The translations under genes were made by a program, and so were the position numbers. The notes beneath the pieces are model-generated. The model worked only from the letters and a program-made list of their open reading frames with translations. It was not told where the DNA came from and made no database searches. From positions 1-5,735 of the forward strand of contig JAICJJ010000213.1 in NCBI GenBank assembly GCA_025928535.1: DNA of 5,735 nt, written 5' to 3'. Shown piece by piece: positions 1 to 5,629 of this stretch (positions within the stretch are counted from its first letter, which is position 1; every line of letters begins with the position of its first letter). The DNA comes from Thermomicrobiales bacterium. GTDB taxonomy: Bacteria > Chloroflexota > Chloroflexia > Thermomicrobiales > UBA6265.

Positions 1-1
1 C

Positions 2-1438
2 GGCCGGCCGGTGCTGCTGCAATACAGCCGGATGGACGATTTTCTGAACGGCAATCCGGCGCCGGAATGCCGCATGTCGGTCAAACTCGGCGCGAAAGCG
101 GACGGAACGATCACAGCGCTGCAGGCGCGCGTGGTCTACGACACGGGCGCGAGCGCGGGCTCGCCGCTCCAGATCGCCTGCATGCTGCTCGGCGGCTACT
201 ACCGCTTCCCGCATCTCGACATTCGCGGGTTCGAAGCGCTGAGCAACAAGCCGGCGTCGGGGGCATATCGCGCTCCGGGCGCGCAGCAGGCGACGTTCGC
301 GATCGAATCGGCGATGGACGAACTGGCGCGAAAACTCAATCTCGACCCGCTCGCGATGCGCCTCGCCAACTGCGTTGTCGAAGGCGATCCGCGGCCGAAT
401 GGCGGCGCCTGGCCGCGCATCGGCCTGAAAGAAACCCTCGAAGCGCTGCGGGATCATCCGGCGTGGCAAAACCGAGCGGACGCCGAGCGGGAAGGACGCG
501 GCGTCGGCGTGGCGATCGGCGGGTGGCCGGGCGGCATCGAACCGTCCACGGCGATTTGCCGGCTCGACAGCAACGGCAAATTGACCGTCGTGCTCGGCTC
601 GGTCGATCTCACGGGCACCAACACCGTCTTTGCCCAGGTCGCCGCCGAAACCTTCGGCATGGACGCCAGCGACATCCAGGTGACGACGGCCTCGACCGAC
701 GCGGCGCCGTTCGCCGGCGGCACCGGCGGCTCGAAGATCACCTACACGATAAGCGGGGCGGTCCAGAAGGCGGCCGAAGACGCTCGCCGGCAGATTCTCG
801 ACATCGCGGCGCGGCAACTCGAAGCGGCCGTCGAAGACCTCGAGATCGTCGAGGGAACGGTTCGCGTCAAAGGCGTGCCGGACAGCGGCGTCAGCCTGAA
901 GCAGATCGCTTCGATGAGCATGACCTTCGGCGGCAAATACGAGCCAGTCTATGGAACCGGATCGACCGCCATCACCGAAAGCGCCCCCGGCTTTGCAGCG
1001 CATCTCGTTGAAGTGGCCGTCGATGATGTGACCGGCGAAGCGCAGGCGACCCGCTATGTCGCCGTCCAGGACGTCGGATTCGCGATCAACCCGACATTCG
1101 TCGAAGGGCAGATTCACGGCGGCGTGGCGCAGGGACTCGGCTGGGCGCTCTACGAAGGGATGACCTACGACGCGGACGGGCAATTGCTGTCGGCGACGTT
1201 GATGGATTACGCCCTGCCGAAAGCGACGATGGTCCCGCCGATCGAAACGGTGCTGGTCGAAGTTCCCTCGGCGCACGGGGCGTACGGGGCGAAAGGGGTC
1301 GGCGAACCGCCGGCGATTCCAGGCCCGGCGGCCGTGGCGAACGCGATTCGCGATGCGATCGGGGTTCGGGTCGATCAATTGCCGATCAAGCCGGAAACGC
1401 TGGCGCGGGCGCTCTGGAACGGACGAGCCAGCGCATGA
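2..1438 (+). CDS. Xanthine dehydrogenase/aldehyde oxidase family molybdopterin-binding large subunit, C-terminal part (5' end outside window)
   Basis: This is the molybdenum-cofactor subunit of a hydroxylase that adds a water-derived oxygen to a substrate such as a purine, N-heterocycle or aldehyde, passing electrons to FeS and FAD partners. The 478 visible residues are the C-terminal part of a protein usually about 750-800 long. The frame is open from base 2, and GRPVLLQYSR before the GTG at 11 already matches the family, so that GTG is not the start. Family landmarks in order: SGAYRAPG with the following QQATFAIESAMDELA (about 257-325), the glycine-rich GGTGGSK (716-736), and GAKGVGEPP near the end, whose Glu (1304-1306) aligns with the catalytic glutamate. 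The loop reads AYRAPG and lacks the AYRCSFR cysteine of form I CO dehydrogenase, so CoxL is unlikely. The stop overlaps the next start as ATGA. FeS and FAD subunits are expected upstream but not visible. Family certain, substrate unknown. Confidence 0.93.
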   Translation, partial: GRPVLLQYSRMDDFLNGNPAPECRMSVKLGAKADGTITALQARVVYDTGASAGSPLQIACMLLGGYYRFPHLDIRGFEALSNKPASGAYRAPGAQQATFAIESAMDELARKLNLDPLAMRLANCVVEGDPRPNGGAWPRIGLKETLEALRDHPAWQNRADAEREGRGVGVAIGGWPGGIEPSTAICRLDSNGKLTVVLGSVDLTGTNTVFAQVAAETFGMDASDIQVTTASTDAAPFAGGTGGSKITYTISGAVQKAAEDARRQILDIAARQLEAAVEDLEIVEGTVRVKGVPDSGVSLKQIASMSMTFGGKYEPVYGTGSTAITESAPGFAAHLVEVAVDDVTGEAQATRYVAVQDVGFAINPTFVEGQIHGGVAQGLGWALYEGMTYDADGQLLSATLMDYALPKATMVPPIETVLVEVPSAHGAYGAKGVGEPPAIPGPAAVANAIRDAIGVRVDQLPIKPETLARALWNGRASA

Positions 1439-2376
1439 GCGTCACGACCGCATACGGCGGTGGAGCGTGGGCGCCTCGTCCCGGATCGATGCGCGACGAA
1501 ATGCGCGCGACCTGGGGCGATTGGGGCGTGTCCTCCGAATGCGGGCGGCTGCGGGCGGTGATGCTGCGCCGCCCCGGCCCGGAACTCGACGCCATCGACG
1601 ATTTCGACGCGGTCCAGATGCGAGCGGACCTCGATCCGGAGCGGGCGCGCGCGCAGCATGATGCGCTCGCGGACGCGTATCGGCAATTCGACGTCGATGT
1701 TTATCTGGTCGAGCGCGGCCGGATCGACAAGCCGAATTCGTATTTCGTGCGCGATCTGATGCTGATGACGCCGGAAGGGGCGATCGTGACCCGGCCGGCA
1801 TCGACGGTGCGCGCCGGCGAAGAGCGGCTGGTGGCGGAGGCGCTCGCGGCGGCCGGCGTGCCGATCCTGATGACGGTCCACGGCCGAGGCACGTTCGAAG
1901 GCGCCGATGTGTGCTGGATCGATCGCGACCTCTGCTTTCTGGCCGAAGGGCTGCGCACCAATGAGGAAGGCGCCGATCAGGTCGAGCGAATGCTGCGGGA
2001 AATCGGGGTGCAGAGTGTCGTGCGCGTCGGGTTGCCGTACGGCGCGATGCACCTCGACGGCGTGCTGGCGATCCTCGACCGCGACCTGGCGGCGATCTGG
2101 CCGCGCCGCACGCCTTACCGAGTCGTGGAGACGCTGCGAAAACGCGGGTTTCGCTTCATCGAGGTGGAAGACGAAGCGGAGGCGCATGCCTTTCTGCCGC
2201 TCAATTTCGTCGCGATCGCGCCGGGCGAGATTCTGATGCCGGCGGGCGGCATGGCGATGCGCGCGAAATACGAAGCGGCCGGCGTGATTTGCCATCCGAT
2301 CGAGATCGACGAATTGATCAAGGGCGGCGGCGGCATCCATTGCATGACGGGATTTCTCAAGCGCGACGAACTCTAG
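1435..2376 (+). CDS. Arginine deiminase/DDAH/amidinotransferase superfamily hydrolase
   Basis: This 313-residue protein belongs to the guanidine-modifying superfamily (arginine deiminase, dimethylarginine dimethylaminohydrolase, glycine amidinotransferase), which attacks a guanidinium carbon through a cysteine thioester-like intermediate. The catalytic set is visible: Asp107 in NSYFVRD (101-107), Glu155 and Asp158 in FEGAD, His206 and Asp208 in HLDG, and nucleophile Cys303 in GGGGIHCMTG (297-306). LRTNEEG (173-179) is also typical of the DDAH-like branch. The length is close to DDAH (about 250-290) and well short of true arginine deiminase (about 410), so DDAH-like is the better label; the exact substrate (arginine, methylarginine or another guanidino compound) is open. 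The ATG at 1435 overlaps the previous stop. I keep it because residues 5-25 (AYGGGAWAPRPGS...) look like the usual N-terminus of this subgroup; M19 and M23 are alternatives. The FEGAD motif has Ala where many relatives have Gly. Translational coupling implies a shared pathway with the molybdenum hydroxylase. Confidence 0.88.
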   Translation: MSVTTAYGGGAWAPRPGSMRDEMRATWGDWGVSSECGRLRAVMLRRPGPELDAIDDFDAVQMRADLDPERARAQHDALADAYRQFDVDVYLVERGRIDKPNSYFVRDLMLMTPEGAIVTRPASTVRAGEERLVAEALAAAGVPILMTVHGRGTFEGADVCWIDRDLCFLAEGLRTNEEGADQVERMLREIGVQSVVRVGLPYGAMHLDGVLAILDRDLAAIWPRRTPYRVVETLRKRGFRFIEVEDEAEAHAFLPLNFVAIAPGEILMPAGGMAMRAKYEAAGVICHPIEIDELIKGGGGIHCMTGFLKRDEL

Positions 2377-2563
2377 ATGGTGTCGTGTCGATGCTACGGC
2401 GCCTGAACTGACCGAATCTGGCTCAATTGAGGGATAGCGCGTTAGTCGAATTGACGTAACAAAAGTTCATTGATTCCCGGGATGGCGGACCATCGTTGGC
2501 CGCATACGCTGGTTGTGGCCGGCTTGCCTGCCACGGCGGCGGGTTGGCGCGATCGGCCGTGAC
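2377..2563. other. Intergenic stretch with short inverted repeats
   Basis: No gene is seen here. The stretch is less GC-rich around 2405-2475. It contains a perfect 10-nt palindrome CTCAATTGAG (2422-2431), a bulged inverted repeat GTTAGTC/GACGTAAC (2441-2460, loop GAATT), and GGCCGCA/TGTGGCC (2498-2504 with 2514-2520, one G-U pair). None is followed by a T-run on the + strand, so no classical terminator for the upstream operon is visible. A TTGACG at 2451-2456 resembles a -35 box but has no matching -10 at the proper distance. The hairpin at 2498-2520 would fall in the 5' leader of the next gene if transcription starts upstream of it. Confidence 0.35.
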
Positions 2564-2571
2564 AAGGGAGG
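2564..2571 (+). promoter_or_regulatory. Strong Shine-Dalgarno (AAGGGAGG)
   Basis: AAGGGAGG ends 9 nt before the ATG at 2581. It fixes that ATG as the start in preference to the in-frame TTG at 2575, which would lie only 3 nt after the site. It is the best ribosome-binding site in the window and is good evidence that the unusual Gly/Asn-rich frame downstream is really translated. Confidence 0.75.
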
Positions 2572-2580
2572 AACTTGCCC

Positions 2581-3012
2581 ATGACCGATGAACGCGATCC
2601 CCTGATGACCCGGCTTGTTTCGCGACTCGATCGGCGTACCGCGGTCAAGGTCTACGCGCCGCCGGCGTTGGCGGCGATCGTCCTCACCACGCGAACGACA
2701 CACAGCATTTCCGGCGCGACGACGCACTCGAACTCCGGTCGTGGCAACGGCAGCGAGAACGATCAAAACGGCAATGACATCGACCCTGGCAATTCCGGCG
2801 GCCACAACAATGGTGGCGACGGCGTGGTCGATCCGCCCGGCAACGGCAACCCGCATGGCGACGGCGGCACGAACAACGGCAATAATGGCGACAACGGCAA
2901 TGGTAACAACGGCAACAATGCAAACCGCGACGGTGGGGATTCCCGAAGCAATGGCGGCGGCAACAATGGCAACAACGGCAACAATGGCGGCGGGAAAGGT
3001 CCTCATAAATAG
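2581..3012 (+). CDS. Gly/Asn-rich low-complexity protein of unknown function
   Basis: I do not recognise this 143-residue protein. Residues 1-23 are charged (MTDERDPLMTRLVSRLDRRT, then AVK), 24-37 form a short hydrophobic run (VYAPPALAAIVLTT), and from about residue 50 to the end the chain is dominated by Gly, Asn, Asp and Ser with GNN/NGNNG repeats, ending GGGKGPHK. There is no Cys, Trp or Phe, and the single Tyr is Y25, so the tail is almost surely disordered. D17-R18-R19-T-A-V-K followed by a hydrophobic stretch resembles a degenerate Tat signal, although a clear AxA cleavage site is missing and the hydrophobic part is short. Y25-A-P-P-A-L also fits the YxxPxL motif of lasso-peptide leaders, but no modification gene is visible. 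A strong RBS precedes the ATG. Noncoding neighbours of about 200 and 360 bases suggest it is transcribed alone. A secreted or surface-exposed matrix protein is one inference; the function is unknown. Confidence 0.7.
   Translation: MTDERDPLMTRLVSRLDRRTAVKVYAPPALAAIVLTTRTTHSISGATTHSNSGRGNGSENDQNGNDIDPGNSGGHNNGGDGVVDPPGNGNPHGDGGTNNGNNGDNGNGNNGNNANRDGGDSRSNGGGNNGNNGNNGGGKGPHK
2860..2991 (+). repeat. Degenerate GGC-AAC-AAY in-frame repeats coding Gly-Asn-Asn
   Basis: This is a run of imperfect 6-9 nt units built from GGCAAC, GGCAAT and GGCGAC. The cleanest tract is three consecutive 9-mers of GGC-AAC-AAY at 2959-2985. The units keep the reading frame and alternate synonymous AAC/AAT codons. The repeat encodes the Gly/Asn tail of the protein in which it lies and is the most A-rich part of an otherwise GC-rich window. 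Such tracts can change length by slippage in whole codons. Confidence 0.7.
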
Positions 3013-3028
3013 AGCGGGCCTCGCCTGA

Positions 3029-3268
3029 AGCACCCGAAGTTATGCGGCGACGCCGCGCGCGACGTTCCTCCCGCTGGCGACTCGGTCGCGCCTTGCGGCC
3101 AGCGAACAGCGGCTGGAACGGACGCGGGCGGCGTCGCTTGCTTCTGATTCGGAGCGTTCGGCGCCGCTGGACCGGGAACGTCTCCGGCTCATTTCGCAAC
3201 ATGTCAGACCACGATGCTTTGGCCGGCCGCGGCTCCCGTTGACGCAATTCCCTGCTTCCTTGCGCTAG
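3029..3268 (+). pseudogene. Possible gene remnant: start-less open frame with coding-like codon use
   Basis: Between a TGA at 3026-3028 and a TAG at 3266-3268 one frame stays open for 79 codons, with third positions mostly G or C up to about 3200 and codons favoured elsewhere in the window (GCG, CTG, CGG, GAA). Its middle reads RLAASEQRLERTRAAS and then PLDRERLRLISQHVR, a plausible amphipathic helical protein. There is no ATG or GTG in frame; the only TTG codons are near the end. Nothing upstream joins it without a frame change. It may be the decayed end of a lost gene, or chance in GC-rich DNA. Confidence 0.15.
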
Positions 3269-3274
3269 GTCTCC

Positions 3275-3298
3275 GCGGATCGCGCCTGCAGGATCCGC
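3275..3298 (+). terminator. Hairpin GCGGATC/GATCCGC followed by TTTCCCC (weak terminator candidate)
   Basis: A perfect 7-bp inverted repeat (3275-3281 with 3292-3298) with a 10-nt loop is followed by only three T residues and then Cs. It could end a transcript coming from the Gly/Asn-rich gene before the recN control region. The short T-run makes it a poor intrinsic terminator, and it lies more than 260 nt after that gene. Confidence 0.2.
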
Positions 3299-3317
3299 TT
3301 TCCCCGTCTGCGTCGGG

Positions 3318-3346
3318 TATGCTCAAACGCGACGAACGTTGTCGCG
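3318..3346 (+). promoter_or_regulatory. Candidate recN control region: -10-like TATGCT and 19-nt palindrome
   Basis: TATGCT (3318-3323) matches four of six bases of a sigma-70 -10 box; the sequence 17 nt upstream (CCGCTT) is a poor -35. Directly downstream, at 3328-3346, is CGCGAC-GAACGTT-GTCGCG, with 6-bp perfect arms around a 7-nt centre. Its position would put it over the transcription start, where a repressor operator often sits. recN is an SOS gene in many bacteria, so a damage-responsive operator is plausible. However, the classic Gram-positive LexA pattern (CGAAC-N4-GTTCG) is not present: here CGAAC and GTTG abut with no spacer. The site is visible; its role is inferred. Confidence 0.3.
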
Positions 3347-3373
3347 GAGAGAGGCCGCCGGCGCGAGGGCGGG

Positions 3374-5164
3374 ATGCTGCTCGAACTTTCCATACGCGAT
3401 TTCGCGATCATTGACGAGACCCGGATCGCTTTCGAGCCGGGAATGAACGCGCTGACCGGCGAAACCGGCGCCGGCAAGTCGATCCTGATCGACGCGCTGG
3501 GAGCGGTGTTGGGCGAGCGCGTCGGGTCGGACGTGGTCCGCACCGGCGCGAAAGGAGCGCGGATCGAAGCGACGTTCGATGTGACCGCGCTTTCGATGCG
3601 GCCGGAGGTCGGCGAACTCTTCGCCGAGCTTGGCGTCGAACCCGAAGACGGATTGCTGATTCTCAGCCGAGACGTGCAGGCGAACGGACGCAGCGCCGCC
3701 CGCGTCAATGGACGCGCGATGACGGCCGGCGCGCTCGGCCGGATCGGACAGGCGCTGGTCGACATTCACGGCCAAAGCGATCATCTGTCGCTGCTGCGGC
3801 CGTCCGAACATCTCGACCTCCTCGACCGCTTCGCCGGCACATTGGAGGCGCGCGCGGAGGTCGGCCGCATCGTCGCCGCGTTGCGCGAGATTCGGGCAAG
3901 GATCGACGACATCCGGACGCATGCGCGCGAACGCGAGCAGCGCGCCGATCTGCTTCGATTCCAAAGCGATGAAATCACGGCCGCACAACTCGTTCCGAGG
4001 GAAGACGAGGCGCTTGCCGCGGAGCGGCAGGTGTTGGCCAACGCCGAACGGCTGGCGCTCGACGCAGCGGCCGGGCTGGACCTGATCGTCGGCGACGACA
4101 GCGCGGACGACCGGGCATTGCCGGCGTTGCCGGCGTTGCGCAAGGCGATTCAGTATCTCAGCGACATCGCCGGCATCGACGAAAGCGCCCAGCCGATCGC
4201 GGAGCGGTTGCGCGAAGCGCAGTTCCTGCTCGAAGACGCGGCGGGCGACGTGCGGGCCTACCGGGATCGCATCGAAGCGGACCCGGCGCGGCTGGCCGAG
4301 ATCGAAGACCGGCTGGCCGAATTGCAACGTTTGAAACGGAAATATGGCGCGACGATCGACGAGGTGATCGCCTTTGGCGAGCGCGCCAGCGAGGAACTGG
4401 CGGCGCTGACGGGCAATGAGGCGGACATCGAGTCCTTGCAGGGGCGGGAGGCGACGCTGCTCGATACGCTCGGGAACGCGGCAGCCGATCTTTCCGCGTG
4501 CCGCCAAGCCGCCGGCGAACGGCTGGCGCGGGCGACCGAAGCGGCGATCGCCGAATTGAACATGGGCCGCGCCCGATTCGCGGTGCGGATCGAGCAGGTT
4601 CCGGACGAGCGGGGCGCGCCGGCGGCGGTCGCCGACGGGCCGCGCCAGCGGTTCGCGTTCGATGCGACCGGCATCGACCGGGTCGAATTCATGATCGCCT
4701 CGAATGCGGGCGAAGCGCTGAAGCCGCTGGTTCGCGTCGCCTCGGGCGGCGAAACGGCGCGGCTGATGCTGGCGCTGAAGTCGATTCTCTCGATGGCTGA
4801 CGCGACGCCGACGCTGGTGTTTGACGAGGTCGATGTCGGGGTCGGCGGCCGGTCGGGGCAAGTCGTCGGGGAAAAACTCTGGGGGCTTGCGGCCGGGCAT
4901 CAGGTGATCGTCATCACGCACCTGCCGCAGATCGCGGCGTTCGCCGAGACCCATTTCCGGATCGGCAAGACCGAGCGGGGCGAACGAGTGGTCTCGCAGG
5001 TCGAGCCGATCGAAGGCGCGGCGCGGGTCGATGAACTGGCGGCGATGCTCGACGGACTTCCGGTGACGAGCGCGGCGCGCGCCAACGCGACGGCGATGCT
5101 CGACCGGGCGGAACGCTGGAAAGCGGAGCGCGACGGCGCCGGGCTGGCCAAACGACCGGCGTGA
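3374..5164 (+). CDS. recN: DNA repair protein RecN
   Basis: RecN is an SMC-like ATPase that binds DNA at double-strand breaks and helps RecA-dependent recombinational repair. All ABC-ATPase landmarks are in place: Walker A GETGAGKS (29-36), Q-loop DIHGQSDH (130-137, Gln134), ABC signature VASGGETARLMLALK (455-469), Walker B PTLVFDEVDVGVGG (479-492, Asp484 and Glu485) and the H-loop VIVITHLPQIAAF (511-523, His516). Between the ATP-binding halves lies the charged, Leu-rich coiled-coil region (about 155-390), including LAELQRLKRKYG (314-325), a hallmark of RecN as opposed to other SMC-like proteins. At 596 residues it is slightly longer than the usual 550-580. The ATG at 3374 is chosen because MLLELSIRDFAII is the standard RecN N-terminus and no in-frame start exists just upstream; the RBS is weak (GAGGG, 4 nt away). 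The signature reads SGGETAR where SGGELSR is common. ybaB follows after 105 nt, probably with its own promoter. Confidence 0.97.
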   Translation: MLLELSIRDFAIIDETRIAFEPGMNALTGETGAGKSILIDALGAVLGERVGSDVVRTGAKGARIEATFDVTALSMRPEVGELFAELGVEPEDGLLILSRDVQANGRSAARVNGRAMTAGALGRIGQALVDIHGQSDHLSLLRPSEHLDLLDRFAGTLEARAEVGRIVAALREIRARIDDIRTHAREREQRADLLRFQSDEITAAQLVPREDEALAAERQVLANAERLALDAAAGLDLIVGDDSADDRALPALPALRKAIQYLSDIAGIDESAQPIAERLREAQFLLEDAAGDVRAYRDRIEADPARLAEIEDRLAELQRLKRKYGATIDEVIAFGERASEELAALTGNEADIESLQGREATLLDTLGNAAADLSACRQAAGERLARATEAAIAELNMGRARFAVRIEQVPDERGAPAAVADGPRQRFAFDATGIDRVEFMIASNAGEALKPLVRVASGGETARLMLALKSILSMADATPTLVFDEVDVGVGGRSGQVVGEKLWGLAAGHQVIVITHLPQIAAFAETHFRIGKTERGERVVSQVEPIEGAARVDELAAMLDGLPVTSAARANATAMLDRAERWKAERDGAGLAKRPA

Positions 5165-5175
5165 GTGGAGTCGGT

Positions 5176-5184
5176 TGGTATACT
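5176..5184 (+). promoter_or_regulatory. Extended -10 promoter (TGGTATACT) for ybaB
   Basis: TATACT (5179-5184) matches five of six consensus -10 bases and is preceded by TG at the extended -10 position (TGn). No -35 is evident 17 nt upstream, which extended -10 promoters tolerate. It begins 12 nt after the recN stop, and a start near 5190 would give a leader of about 80 nt before ybaB. The leader would open with a 7-bp hairpin CCTCGCC/GGCGGGG (5195-5211, one G-U pair, loop CTC). Confidence 0.5.
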
Positions 5185-5269
5185 CGTGACCCGTCCTCGC
5201 CCTCGGCGGGGAGCGGAGCGGGCGCGTCTGCGTCTGCCGCGCCTGGCCCGAATGCTTCTGGAGCACGCC

Positions 5270-5572
5270 ATGTCCGTCAACATGAAGATGATTCAACAGA
5301 TGCAGAATCGTCTCGCCAAGATTCAGCAGGACCTGGCCGAGACGATCGTCGACGGCACCGCCGGCGGGGGCGTCGTCACCGCGCAGGTGACGGGGCAACG
5401 GGAATTTCATGGCATCAAGATCGATCCGACCGTGGTCGATCCGGATGACGTCGAAATGCTCGAAGATCTGATCACCGCCGCCGTTCAGGATGCGATGACG
5501 AAAGCGACGGCGATGGCCGAAGAAAAGATGTCGGTCCTGACCGGCGGCCTCAAGTTGCCCGGGCTGATGTAG
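5270..5572 (+). CDS. ybaB: YbaB/EbfC family nucleoid-associated protein
   Basis: YbaB/EbfC proteins are small dimeric DNA-binding proteins that coat the nucleoid and influence gene expression; in many bacteria the gene sits between dnaX and recR. The 100-residue product has the family layout. An N-terminal helix (about 4-26, MKMIQQMQNRLAKIQQDLAE) is followed by a glycine-rich turn (AGGGVVTAQVTGQ, 31-43), the strand GIKIDPTVVDP (48-58), the very conserved DPDDVEMLEDLITAAVQDA (57-75), a second helix, and the short LPGLM end typical of the family. The length matches (about 100-110). I choose the ATG at 5270 because GGAG lies 6 nt upstream and the protein then begins at the usual place; the ATG at 5252 would add six residues and earlier starts give Arg-rich sequence unlike the family. 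It probably has its own promoter just after recN. The DUF951 gene follows after 57 nt. Confidence 0.94.
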   Translation: MSVNMKMIQQMQNRLAKIQQDLAETIVDGTAGGGVVTAQVTGQREFHGIKIDPTVVDPDDVEMLEDLITAAVQDAMTKATAMAEEKMSVLTGGLKLPGLM

Positions 5573-5581
5573 CGCCGCGAC

Positions 5582-5600
5582 CCGGCTGCGATGCGGCCGG
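5582..5600 (+). promoter_or_regulatory. Intercistronic hairpin between ybaB and the DUF951 gene
   Basis: CCGGCTGC and GCGGCCGG pair over 8 bp (one G-U) around a GAT triloop, 10 nt after the ybaB stop. No T-run follows, so it is not a standard intrinsic terminator. It could protect the 3' end of the ybaB message or slow transcription before the next gene. In DNA this rich in GC a hairpin of this size can also occur by chance. Confidence 0.25.
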
Positions 5601-5629
5601 CTGCCGCGAGGCGCGAAAGGTGACCGGCG

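Larger units (their letters stand above)
3013..3373. other. 361-base stretch without a convincing gene
   Basis: I see no gene here with a start, a ribosome-binding site and family similarity. An Arg-rich frame at 3042-3242 starts with ATG but reads like an out-of-frame shadow. The frame next to it (3029-3268) has GC-rich third positions but no start codon. Hairpin-forming sequences: GCGGC-GAC-GCCGC (3044-3056), CGCTGGC/GCCAGCG (3072-3078 with 3098-3104) enclosing the right part of GCGAC-TCG-GTCGC (3077-3089), and GCGGATC/GATCCGC (3275-3298). None is followed by a long T-run. The last 60 bases carry the probable control region of recN. Confidence 0.5.

Noticed and set aside
67..1011. A 314-codon + strand frame inside the molybdenum hydroxylase gene
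   Set aside because: It is Arg-rich, motif-less and fully contained in a gene with clear family motifs in another frame.
2..1438. Form I carbon monoxide dehydrogenase large subunit (CoxL)
   Set aside because: The active-site loop reads AYRAPG and lacks the AYRCSFR cysteine that defines form I CoxL.
1375..2340. A 321-codon minus-strand frame opposite the DDAH-like gene
   Set aside because: The Arg/His-rich composition without motifs is that of a shadow of the real + strand gene, whose catalytic residues are intact.
2451..2456. TTGACG as a -35 box for the Gly/Asn-rich gene
   Set aside because: No acceptable -10 hexamer lies 15-19 nt downstream (the sequence there is around GATTCCCGG).
2441..2460. 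Bulged hairpin as a terminator for the hydroxylase-hydrolase operon
   Set aside because: It is short, AT-rich, interrupted by a bulge and followed by an A-run, not a T-run, on the + strand.
2467..3033. A minus-strand frame giving a long Ala/Val/Ile hydrophobic protein that looks like a membrane protein
   Set aside because: The hydrophobic repeats arise simply from reading the Gly/Asn codon repeats backwards; the + strand has a strong RBS and a consistent start.
3042..3242. A 66-codon Arg-rich + strand frame starting at an ATG
   Set aside because: No RBS of note, extreme Arg content and no family likeness; the neighbouring frame has a more protein-like composition.
3239..3244. TTGACG as a -35 box for recN
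   Set aside because: The sequence 16-18 nt downstream (around TGCGCTAGG) is not a credible -10, and the better -10-like box at 3318 is too far away.
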